Assembly: GCA_035048815.1 (NCBI GenBank)
Contig: JAUCBN010000014.1
Span: 19,761,501 to 19,825,500, forward strand
Reading direction: 5' to 3'
DNA length: 64,000 bases
Source of the DNA: Abelmoschus esculentus
Taxonomy: Eukaryota; Streptophyta; Magnoliopsida; Malvales; Malvaceae
This document shows, in pieces, positions 36,335 through 47,500 of the stretch. A program made the translations under genes and the position numbers. The notes under the pieces were generated by a model that saw only the letters and a program-made list of their open reading frames with translations, made no database searches and had not been told where the DNA came from. Position 1 is the first letter of the stretch. Every line of letters begins with the position of its first letter.

Positions 36335-38896
36335 CTCAGGATACCGGCGGGAAGCGCGTATTCAAACGCTCCGAAATAGAACAGAAGCAAATTCAAAAGC
36401 TTCGCGAGCAAGAGAAACGCGAACTCGAAGCAAAATCTCGCCGCCATTCCACCGCGTCCCCCTCCAATGTCGACGATACTCCCATCAAACCGGATCCCTC
36501 CGCTTCCAGCGCCGCGTCTACAACCGCTTCCTCCAAGTCCCTCACGAATGAACACAACATCGACAACCTCGACCTTCCTAGGCAAGAAGTCATACGCCGC
36601 CTTCGCTTCCTCAAACAGCCTATCACTCTCTTCGGAGAAGACGACGCGGCTCGCCTCGAGAGATTAAAATACGTCTTGAAAGCCGGTCTTTTCGAGGTCG
36701 ATAGCGATATGACAGACGGTCAAACCAACGATTTCTTGAGAGACATTGCGGAGTTGCGGAAGTGGCAGAAGGCGGGGATTTTAAGCGACAGGAAGAGAAA
36801 GGAGAGGGAAGAAGGGGGAGGAGGAGAGGGTGGGGAGAATGGAGAAGGAGGCGGAGGAGAAGAGGAGTTGAGTGGTGATGGCGGGTCCAGTGGAGTCGAT
36901 ATGGATAAGGATTTGAAGAGAATGAAGGCGAGTTTTGAAGAGCTTTGTGATGAAGATAAGATTCTGGTGTTCTTCAAGAGGTTGTTGAATGAGTGGAAAC
37001 AGGAATTGGATGAGATGGGTGAGTCTGAGAAGAGAACAGCAAAAGGGAAGTCCATGGTAGCTACGTTTAAGCAGTGCGCTCGTTACTTAAACCCATTGTT
37101 CAAGTTTTGTAGGAAGAAGGTAATTTCTTTTTCCTTTTTGCTGATTATATTGACAAGTTACATGACGAATAATGGGGTTTCTAACTAAAGGAATTGAAAC
37201 TTGAAATGCAAGTAGTTGTTAAATCAAAATTGGAGGAATAAGACTTGTATGTATTTGGTAGTAAAAATGATTGTGTAATGTGTTGTGCCTCAATGCCTGT
37301 TTTATCTCTTCAATTCATTCCCTTCGAACACACAAATAGTTGCTAGATTAGGAGACCGACAGGAACCATGTTGTTGATCCGTATATTCTAATTTTCCGAA
37401 TATGAGTGTTCCATATCACATCACTTGGTGTGATGTTGAATGATCAAAGGTTTCCCCAAGCTGGATGGCTAAAGAAAGACCAAAAGGATTATGTTTAGCA
37501 TCTTAGAGCATAGATTCTTTTACAGGTTTGTGTAGAGTTGGTGGAGGTTATGATTAGGAAGAATATCAACATTGTTTGCCTTATAAAGACCGACTGGAGC
37601 CAGGAAAGGCCTTTTGTCACTTGGATAAAGTGGACTTAGTTTTTGAGACATTAACAGCTTATTGCTCTGGTTTGGTTTATGTATTCAAGTGTGCATAAGA
37701 GAGTTATGAAGCTGTTAATATGGTCAATAATTTCAAATAACATTAAATAGTAGTAATAATCCATTAAGTCTTCATGAAGATCTATTCTGATGATTGTGTT
37801 ATATAGCCAATCAATGGTAAACCCTGTGTTCAGGATATCCATCTTAAATCAACATTTTGTCATCTTTGTTTTGTACTGCTTGCTTTGTGGTTTGATTTAT
37901 AGCCAAACATGTTCTGCATTTATCTCGGTGGTTTCCTCCGAGTCTCTGTTGCTGGTAAATAAATTTATTTTCCACAACTGAACAGGTTTAAGCTCCGAAG
38001 GAACATACTGCTTCTGTATGATTCTATTCATAATCATCACTCTCATACTGTGCTGATGTTATGAAGTTGAATCACTCTAAAATATGAATTGATCCCCATG
38101 CTTTGAACCTCCATTATTGCCTTATACTGATTTTGTGAAATTGGTTTACACAAAGCATCGTGATTCCTTGTGGTTTTAAAACCATGTTCAGTGATTGGGA
38201 GATAGCTTTATTTCAGCTCCCTTTGAGTCTTTCTCATTTCAATCTATGAGGAAGTTAAACCGAGAGCCAACCTGTTATTTGTTGGAATTCTCAATGTGAT
38301 CTCCATTATAGGCACTGAAAATAAAAATCGAGGGGTAAAAAGCTATGGTAGCTTGGTAACTGGACCATTACCGGATTTGTTATCGATAACAAATGTTGCC
38401 TTCCCCCTAATCTAAGTGAAGACATTGTACACAGAACTTAGCATTTACTAAACCCAGCATTTTATTGTCATGTTCTCTAATGCAGGTGCTTTCTGGTGAT
38501 ATTCGTCAAGCATTATTGGTGGTGGTCGAGTGCTGCATGAAACGAGACTACCTGGCTGCCATGGACCATTACATTAAAATGGCTATCGGTAATGCACCCT
38601 GGCCAATCGGTGTCACAATGGTTGGTATCCATGAACGATCAGCTCGTGAGAAGATCTACACCAATAGTGTTGCACACATAATGAACGACGAGACGACTCG
38701 CAAATACTTGCAATCAGTGAAAAGGTTAATGACCTTCTGCCAACGTCGTTATCCTACCGTTCCATCAAAAGCAGTTGAATTCAACAGCTTGGCTAATGGT
38801 AGCGATTTACAGTCATTGTTAGCAGAGGAGGGTGGTTCAGAGGTTGGTTCCTCGGATGACAAACTTGGGTTAATGCCTGCTCCGAATGACGCCTAA
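36289..38896 (+). CDS. PRP18: Pre-mRNA splicing factor Prp18
   Basis: Two coding exons, 36289-37119 and 38486-38896, with a 1.37-kb phase-0 intron, giving 413 residues (Arabidopsis At1g03140 is close to 420). The N-terminus is charged and helical (MDLLKEELLKKRQSLAQD). The PRP4-like/SFM motif (PRQEVIRRLRFLKQPITLFG, residues about 99-118) is followed by a low-complexity Gly/Glu run (GGGGEGGENGEGGGGEEE). The Prp18 core is split by the intron: DEDKILVFFKRLLNEW in exon 1, then RQALLVVVECCMKRDYLAAMD, APWPIGVTMVGIHERSA, and the conserved loop and helix DETTRKYLQSVKRLMTFCQ. Family role: second-step splicing factor associated with U5 snRNP and Slu7. GC content is high in the 5' part of exon 1. Confidence 0.95.
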
Positions 38897-39461
38897 TTCT
38901 TTTATTCTTTTAAGTGATTGAGATAAAATGATAGTACAAGTTATTTTTAATATATTTTTATTTATTTATTATTTAGAAAATGCATTGATTTTTTTTAATA
39001 ATTGGAAGGGGAAGGGATCAAATTCTGGATAAGGGGATGCCAATGCTTAGGTTGTCTCTAGAATTTTTGAAACTTTTAATTAGCCCCCTCAAGATTTTTA
39101 GAAATTCATATTTAACTTAAAATTTTAAATATTTCTAATTAAATTTATTATTAAATCTCTCAAAATTATTAAATATTTTTAGTTAAATACTAATTTTTTG
39201 AAAAATTTCATTTAACCCATTTTTTTATTGACCTTTACTAACTTTTACTTTTCCGTAGTTGTATCGCCTAATCAGGTCAGTCAACAAAACTCATCCTCTT
39301 TGATGAATCCAATCTCTCACTCTCCATTAACAAACTTGCTCAAGTTGGCCCGGAAAGAGCAATGCTTGGCTTTGGGAACCAAGCTGAGGTCAAAGTACAA
39401 GATCAAGTAGCAATTTTACAGGTTTTTCCCCAAATGTTGAAGTCCAATTCCCAATTGATCT
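38897..39461. other. Convergent 3' flanks of Prp18 (+) and the DUF868 gene (-)
   Basis: AT-rich DNA containing both 3' untranslated regions. A patch at about 39050-39190 of AAATTTTTAAA-type sequence resembles the AT-rich intergenic filler near 2830-3110. No gene is supported. Confidence 0.5.
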
Positions 39462-40346
39462 CTATTCATGTTTCCAGGCATGCAAAATCAAAGAAAAAAC
39501 AAGACCCTGTGCTTGATCATCTCTAAGCTTCTGAGAGTAAGACCATGCCAATACAGAGGGATCAAAATCCGACTGCTTCCCGCACCATTTATCAGCAGAG
39601 ACGCTAGTTTTGAACATGAAAACACCATTCCCCGTAGCATTGCCTAAGAGCCAATTGTGCACATCCCAAAACACTTCCACCGCCACTCCATCGACTGAAA
39701 TGGTATGATTGCCGCGGAACTTCCACATGAGACGCTTCACCCGCATCACCGTCTTACTATCAATGCGCAACACAAGGCACGGATCCTTGACATCGACGTC
39801 GCATTCAATCACCACGTCATGCGTCCGTCCCTTGTCGAGAAACACAGCCTTGGTGCCGTACAACCTCTTCCCAACAATGTGCTCTTTCTTTGCAACAAAA
39901 ACAGCACCACCGGAGTCGACCTTATTGATTGCTTCCTTCTTCAAATCCCCGAGAAGCAACACCGTTTCTTGTTCAAACGTGATAGCCAAGAAATACCCTT
40001 CAACTGGTTCCGGGCCGGAACCAAATCTGGCATTCGACAAGTCCCAACAGATATCGATTTTACCACAATCGAGCTCCAAATTCTTGGACCCTTTTCTTTT
40101 AGAGAACAGCCATGGCTTTACATCAACTTTGCATAAACAATGATCGTCAGAATCATCGATCACAACACTAAGGCCTTGACCCATCAGATTCTTGGTCCAT
40201 GTAACAGTAATCAAGCATGAACGACCGTGTAATCTGCACTGATAAACACAGGTAACCAAGTTCTGGGCAGCTTTAGCTGCACTCGATAATGACGAATCAG
40301 CAACTTGAACACCGTTTTCACCGAAACAAGAAGGAAAGTCCCTCAT
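39462..40346 (-). CDS. DUF868 family plant protein
   Basis: One uninterrupted exon. I choose the start MRDFPSCFGENGVQVADSS at 40346, the usual beginning of this family, giving 294 residues; in-frame ATGs at 40358 and 40448 would only add a basic, poorly conserved extension. The family hallmarks are present: NLVTCVYQCRLHGRSCLITVTWTKN near the N-terminus, a VDVKPWLFSKRKGSK block, GKIDICWDLSNARFG, the GPEPVEGYF loop, and a C-terminal SVDGVAVEVFWDVHNWLLG with the conserved VFWDVHNW motif. The fold is largely beta. DUF868 proteins are plant-specific and have no settled biochemical function. No transit peptide or membrane segment is visible. Confidence 0.9.
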   Translation of the reverse strand: MRDFPSCFGENGVQVADSSLSSAAKAAQNLVTCVYQCRLHGRSCLITVTWTKNLMGQGLSVVIDDSDDHCLCKVDVKPWLFSKRKGSKNLELDCGKIDICWDLSNARFGSGPEPVEGYFLAITFEQETVLLLGDLKKEAINKVDSGGAVFVAKKEHIVGKRLYGTKAVFLDKGRTHDVVIECDVDVKDPCLVLRIDSKTVMRVKRLMWKFRGNHTISVDGVAVEVFWDVHNWLLGNATGNGVFMFKTSVSADKWCGKQSDFDPSVLAWSYSQKLRDDQAQGLVFSLILHAWKHE

Positions 40347-41472
40347 TATAGTAACCATAAAGGGAAACTTTTCTTTTTTCCTTCTAAAGCTGAGATTTTT
40401 GTATCCTTTTGCTGACCAAAAATAAATAAAGAAATAAATGGACAGCAAAACCAGTCTTACCTTGGATAATTGATGATGAACTCAAAACCCCACCTCCCCA
40501 AAAGCTTCAGTTTGATCTGGGGTGTCTGGTTTTGGACAAGTTTTAAGGTTGTATACACACAAGAGAAAGATAATATAAAGATAGAGACTTAGATATGCTT
40601 CACTGCCAATATCTGTCTTAGGTCCATCTCACTCAAGAATGGCCAAACTTTTTATTTTGATCGAAAAAATAAACAAGAGACATCAGAGAAACACAGTGAG
40701 AGAGAGAGAGAGAGTCGACAAAATATATATGGAAAGGAAAATTGTATGAAGACTGTCAAAAGAATGGGCATTGAACTGAGATTTGTATGGTTTGCTGCCC
40801 TGAGAGGTTTTTTGACCGACAAGACAAAGCAAAAGCTGGTATGTTTGGGTAAGTGGTGTGTGAACCAAGCTGTAGTAAAAGCCTTCTGCTTCCAGTTCCA
40901 TATACAAACCCCATTCCTCACGGGAGCTTTCAGCTTTGATTGATCCAATCCCCTTTTTCTTCTTTTGTTTTTCCAAGGATAATGATTACTTCAATGTCGA
41001 GGAGAATGTTGAATTTATTACAAGCAATGTCTGTATACGTCAAAACAAAATAATGATGCTTTATTTAAAATAAAATCTAGATTCAAACAATTTATTTTTA
41101 TAATACATTATAAATTTTATCAAAATATTATAAATAAGATATTAAGATTTTGTTTGATATAATTTTTTTATTTATTTTTAACTGTCAAACTAAAAATAAC
41201 ATAAAAATCCCAACTTCTTTCTCAAGCGTAAATCAATTTTTCAAAAGCTCCGCAACCAGAGCCTAAGGGCTACGGCACTGGCACATGTGTTGAATCACAT
41301 GCTGTGGTTGAAGATTGGTTGGCATGGCCCAGCGACTGGACCAACACTCAGCAGAAACTTGGGTCTACTGATTGGACACAAAAGAAAGTCAGGTTTTAAC
41401 AAAATATGATTTAGTCGTACCAACCATTTAGTCTCATCATTTAAAAGAATAGTAGTTGTTTCAGGAGGTTAC

Positions 41473-41535
41473 GGGTTTGAGCATTAGTAATACTCAGAGT
41501 TTAGGGTTTAGGGTTTGAGCATTAGTAATACTCAG
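41473..41535. repeat. Tandem duplication of a 38-bp unit
   Basis: The 25 bases at 41473-41497 recur exactly at 41511-41535, separated by AGTTTAGGGTTTA. The spacer contains telomere-like TTTAGGG. The second copy runs straight into a CAGGGACGGAGC sequence that starts a probable element fragment. Confidence 0.8.
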
Positions 41536-41683
41536 GGACGGAGCTAGGATTTGGAGTTGAGGGGAGCAAAACATAAATATTTAAAAATAAGGGGACAAAT
41601 TCATAAAAAAATTTAAATAAAGGGACAAAAGTTTTAAAAAAAATTCTTCAGGGGTAGGGGGCGATTGTCCCTCCTCGCCCCAG
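41533..41683. mobile_element. Probable fragment of a short DNA element with CAGGG(A/G)CGGAGC end
   Basis: It begins CAGGGACGGAGCTAGG, has an A-rich body with GGGGACAAA motifs, and ends CTCCTCGCCCCAG, which is a partial inverted match to the start. A related but degraded text (CGATTGTCCCTCTCTA) appears near 42707-42735. The overall form matches a widespread plant non-autonomous element, recognised from memory only. Confidence 0.4.
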
Positions 41684-44571
41684 TATACTCTAAAACATAT
41701 ACTACTGTAACCAATATAGCTGAATCAAAAAAAAAAATAATATGATTTTGTCCATACAACAAGAAAAATTAATCGTACTTCACACTTAATTTTCCTTTTT
41801 TTAAATTCGATCATTAATTTATTTAAATATTATTAAAAAATTATTATTATTATTTTTTTATAATATCAAAGTTCAAAATTTTAATTTTATTTTAAAAAAA
41901 TGTTTTAATCCATTAAACTTTAATAATGTTATTTTATTTTTAACGCCTTGTAAAATATATTTTATATACCCTATGCCCCCACCTTTGAGCAACTAATTCA
42001 TTGAATTTAAGCACCAATCATCATGTCATGGCCTCATGCCCTAATTATTAATGTGTTTTTGTCGATTAGCTTTATGAATAATTAAGCAATGTTTTGAACT
42101 CGTACCCTCGGCCTAGGGATGGGAAATATATATTAAATGATACAAATATAAACAAATTTATAATATTTGAAAGGTAAAAATAACATTAAAGACATTAAAA
42201 AATTAAATAAACATCACGTGAATATAAATATAAAAAAATAAACATTTAAATATTAAGTCGATGAGAGTACAATAAATATATACAACATTATTGAACAACA
42301 ATTAAACAAATATCATATGAACTTAAATTTGGATATAAACAATATTTCGACTTTTTTTTAAATATCGAGTATTAAATAGATAAAATGAACGTAAACAATA
42401 ATCAACGATTCAATAGTGAAATGATTTATTTTTTTCAAAGTAGAAAGTTTGAAGGCATGAATTTGATGAGAGAGATTTTTTACTTTGCGCTAATGTTTTT
42501 TTCAATTGTCGATCTAAATTTCAATTCAATCAAACACCGTTGTAAGTTTCAAACCGTTTATGCTTCCCCCACTTTATTGCTTGCTCCTATACGGAGAGAG
42601 ATAGACGAAAGGATAGAGTTAAGATTTAAAATTGAGGTTGATAAATTTATAAAAAAATATTTTTAAAAAGGTTTAAATAAAAATATAAAAAAAATCTTTG
42701 AGATAAAAAACGATTGTCCCTCTCTACTTCTTAATAGTTTTGTCCCTAGACAGACATGAACAGTAATAAATGTTTTTCTCATTTAACTGGGTTTACAAAT
42801 CTTGATTCACATGCGCTGAAACCTGAAAGCTCCACATCATGTAGGATGCATGACCCATAGTCTCATGGGGGGCATGCCAATGTAAACATCAACATGCATG
42901 TATGCTAAGCTTCACCAGCTGGATTGAAAAGACTAACACGTTAGTCCGAAGTTGTAAAATTTTATATTAGAGGGATGAGTCTATAAAATTTTAATAAAAA
43001 ATTTATAATTTTTTAATAAAAATATATAAAAATGTTTAAAAATTTAAATTCTATATGAATTCTAAATTTTAACAGAATAATAACTCCTTTCCGTTCTTCA
43101 GTTTATCTTAACAAACATTTGATATCCATGTTGAAGGAGAGAGAAACTAATGTTTATAACTAACCAACGACGATTTTTAAAACTAAAGTTGACGTTGTTG
43201 GGTTAATATTTTTTTATAACGCGCATAAAATAATAATAAACATCATTAACGTTAAACATCGCTGAATACTATTAAAATAATTAATAAAAATTAAAAATCT
43301 CAAAAATTCAATATACAATTAATAAAAAAATTAACTCATATATATAATTATTAATTTTATATTTAATCCTTAAAATATTTTATTTTTAATAATATTTGAC
43401 ATTAATAATATTGAACAATTTTTAATTAAAAACATATGAACTATTCAACCTCAGTTATAAAATATTCTTTTCACCATATGCTTAATTAACTAAATGAACT
43501 ATATTATTCGTTTTAATATGCTTAATTATTGTTCAAAAAAAATAATATGCTTAATTAACTAAAGTGTCCCTTGAGATAAGTAAGGAATAGATGTTGGACT
43601 TTGGGTCTCTACTGTGTGGGCTTATGAGACGGGTTGGGTAAATAAAAGTTTGAAAAAAAAGTTTTTGCATGAAAAAGAATACCAACATTGGATATATATA
43701 TAGAAAAATCAACTCATTAAGTGATTTTAATAAAAAAATATTATTATTTTTAAAATTAAAATATATATTAATATAAATTAAAGTTATAAACTAGGTAAGA
43801 CAAATTGAATTCAAATTTGAATTTAAACTCGAGCTAAATTCAAACTCAGTTCAAACTAATTTAAATATATATTTTAATTTATTTTAAATATAATCTTTAA
43901 TTTTTAAAACTCAAATCCAAAAACACTTTTAATCCAAAGAATTAAAGAGAGGATAAAGGATTTTGATCGCAAATATGGAGGGAAACGAAAATGAAAAATG
44001 GAGTCACAATGTGAAAAGACAAACTTACCCATGGAAACATGCTGCCTGTAGATGTATTTGCAGCCAACTACTGTACTAAGCCCAGGACAAAGCAAATCCC
44101 CCACACTAGAGAGGGAGACCCTAAAATCCCAAATCTACCCCTTTCTTTAACCCCTCCACTTAATAATCCCCCCAAAAAACATTTGGAACGCCATTGGAGT
44201 GACCTTCAGCTTTATATATCCGTACTATAAGACGACGCCGTGGCACGATAGGACCCCATTTCAATTCGCTGCATTGGGTTAAGGTACGTGATCACTCTCC
44301 GCCTCTTCTGATTCGATTCTCCCTCACTTTTTATTTAAGGATTTTATTTTTCATTGATTTCTTCTGTTTTTTTATATATATTTTAATTCCAGGGTCTTGT
44401 TTTTAGAGTTTTGCTAGATCATTTTGAGTAGTTTTGGCAGTTCAATTTTCTGTTGTCAAGGTGAAATCCAATGGGGCTTGTCTACTGTTTTTTCTTCATG
44501 TGATACCCGGTGTGATGATTTTCATACCCTAGGGAAAAAGGTACCTTCTCGAATCTAGCGTTTTGTAAGAG

Positions 44572-47500
44572 ATGGAAGAGGGCTTAGGATCTAGTTGTTT
44601 GCAGTTGAAACCTGATGAAAGTGAGGTTTTGCCAAGGGAAGACGTTAGGGAAAATAATGGGGGTGATGTGAAACAACCGGTTCTTGATTTAATTGATGAG
44701 CCGTTAAGGTGTTCTTTGAAAGGTGTTGAATTTGAGAAAAAAGAGGAGATTGATGAATGTAGGGAAGATGGTCAAGTGGGTAATTTGAAAGTTGGTGAAT
44801 TGGATGATAGGGAAGAAAGGGGATTGATGGAGGACAATGTAGATAGTAAAGAAGATAGTGTGAAGAAAATAGCCAAGGAGAAAGGCTTGGAAGGTAAAGT
44901 CCAGTTTTCTGGCAGGGTTTTACGGTCAATGTCTTCAGTGAAATCTGGGAGTGTGATTAAAGGTGATAAGGTTAGGAGTGGGGTTGATAAAACCGAAGAT
45001 GGCAATGGTCCTCAGACAATACCAACTGAGGTGGCTAAAGAGGGGAATGATCAGTCTCATGGTGAACTGGAGGAGGAAGGCTTAGAAGGTATAGTGCAGT
45101 TTTCTGGTAGGGTTTTACAGTTGATGTCTGCAGTGAAATCTGGGAGTGTGATCAAAGGTGATAAGGTTGGGAGTGGGGTTGACAGAACTGAAGATGGCAA
45201 TGGTTCTGAGACAATACCAACTGAGGTGGTTAATGATCAGTCTCATGGTGAAGTGGAGGTGGAAGGCTTAGAAGTTAAAGTCCATTTTTCTGGCAGGGTT
45301 TTACGGTCGATGTCTGCAGTGAAAACTAGAAGTGTGGTTGAAGGTGATAAGGTTGGGAGTGGAGTTGATAAAACTGAAGATGGCAATGGTTCTGATGCAA
45401 TACCAACTGAGGTGGCTAAGGAGGGGAATGATCAGTCTCATGGTGAAGTGGAGGAGCAGCATAGAAAGGTGGGTAAGCTCGAAAAGCGTAAGCGCGGGAG
45501 ACCACCCAAGTTTCAAGGGAAGGGGTCTGAGAAGACACTCGAGCAGCATGTAGGAGAGAATGATTGCCTCGATGGTAAAGTGAGGAGGAAGAAGCTCAAG
45601 CGCAAGCGTGGAAGACCACCCAAGGTACTGGGCAATGATGGGTTTGTAAAGAAAGGATTTATTATAGAAGCAGGGGATAATGATCGCTTTGGTGAGGATA
45701 CAACCCGTAAGCGTGGTAGACCACGGAAGGTGCATGAGAATAGTGGGTTTGAGAAGAAAGAAATTATTGTGGAAGCAGAAACGGGTGATCAGTCTGATGG
45801 TGGTGGCATTAAGAAGTCAAATATTTATCATGGGCATGGCAGGCCAATGACGAGACAGAGAACTCAGGAGGTTGGGAAGGAAGCGGACGAGGTTAAAGCA
45901 GGAGTGAGTTATCACTCTGGTGTCGAGAGAAGGAAGGATTCAAACCACAAGCATGAGTCACCACCCAATATGCATGTTAACGACAGGGTTGAGAAGAAAG
46001 CTGTTGATGCGGAAATGGGAGAGAGTGATCAATTTGATTGTGAGACAAGGAAGGTCATGCATCGGCGTGGGAGACCACCTAAAGTGCAGGGCAGTAATGG
46101 GTTATTGAATAAACAAGTTGAATTGGAAATGGAAGGGATTGATCAATGTAAAAGCAAGATAAAGGAAGGTGTGATCCGTAAGCGTGGAAGGCCAGCAAAG
46201 CTTCAGGGTGGTAGTAAGGGTTTGAAGGGGAGGATTGTAGATGGGAGAAAAAAGTTGGGTGGACTAAAAAGGGGCAGAAAGAAGTTAAGAGGGAGTTTAA
46301 GGTTTAATATGCCTGCTAATATTCCATATGCAGAGAAGAGACTGATTGGGAAAGAATCAAATATAAAGAGGTCTGCTAATGAGGATATATTTGATGATAT
46401 GGAAAAGAATGAGAGCAAGGCTTCGCTAATGTTAAGACCTCAGGTTGTTAAAGTGGAAGACAATGAAAAGGGAGTAAAGAAATACCGGGATGAAGGGGAA
46501 TTGAGAAGGTCAGAAGCAAAACAAGCTGTGAGAGATCGAATAGTGAATATGCTTAAAGCAGCTGGTTGGACAATTGATTATAGGCCTCGGAATAATAAAG
46601 AGTACAATGATGCAGTGTATGTTAATCCCAAAGGAAGGACTCACTGGTCAATTACATTGGCCTACAGGAAGCTTAAAAAAGCTTATGAGAACAGCGACTC
46701 TAAGGTTTGTCCAAATGGTTTCGTATTTACTCCAATTCCTGAAGAAGAACTTAGCATCCTCAAAAGAATAGTTCAAAAGAAAAGGGTTGGGAAAAAGAAG
46801 CCAAAAGGGAATGATGATAATACAGATGATGATGGACAGGTTAAAAAGAAAATTAAACGAAAAAGGAAATGGGTGGACAGTGAGAAAAAGAAAAAACAGA
46901 AGCTTCTGAAAGAGACACTTTCTTGTCATGAAGAGAAAAACTCTGATGGTACATTACGGAGGGGAACACAAGTATCGAGCAGGAAGCATAAGCTACATCA
47001 AACACAAAAGAGAAAGCGATATGCTTTGTTGGTCCGCAACTCTATGGATGGAACTGAATCTGATAATAATGGCTATGTGCTATATGAAGGAAAGCGTACT
47101 CTGCTTTCTTGGATGATTGATTCGGGCACTGTTCCACAGGATGGGAAGGTGGAATATTTGATTCAAAAACGAACACGTACTAGGGAGAGTAGGTCCGGTA
47201 GGATAACAAGGGATGGCATCCAATGCAACTGTTGTAGTAATGTCTTCACCATTGCAGAATTTGAAACTCATGTGGGGAGCAAAGTCCATCGACCTTTTCA
47301 GAATATATGTTTAGAAACAGGAGTTCCCCTGTTGCAATGCTTATTAGACGCATGGAACAAACAACAGCAATCTGAACTTAAGGGCCTCCATTTTGTGGAT
47401 TTTGGTGGTGAAGACCCCAATGATGATACCTGTGGTATTTGTGGGGATGGTGGTGATTTGATCTGTTGTGATAGTTGCCCATCAACATTCCATCTAAGTT

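Larger units (their letters stand above)
40347..44571. other. Gene-poor region between the DUF868 gene and the PHD gene
   Basis: 40347 to about 41000 holds the DUF868 leader, promoter and a short GA repeat (40698-40713). Around 41473-41683 is a 38-bp duplication and an element fragment. About 41800-43900 is very AT-rich. A stretch of clustered CTCGAG/CAAACTC-type motifs near 43790-43870 resembles sequence at 52480-52790. The right end is the PHD gene leader, with a donor-like site TTAAG|GTACGTG at 44284 and an acceptor near 44532, suggesting a 5' untranslated intron. Confidence 0.5.

Noticed and set aside
44645..45735. Long minus-strand frames across the PHD gene first exon
   Set aside because: Antisense shadows of repetitive coding sequence; the plus strand has clear AT-hooks and a conserved core.
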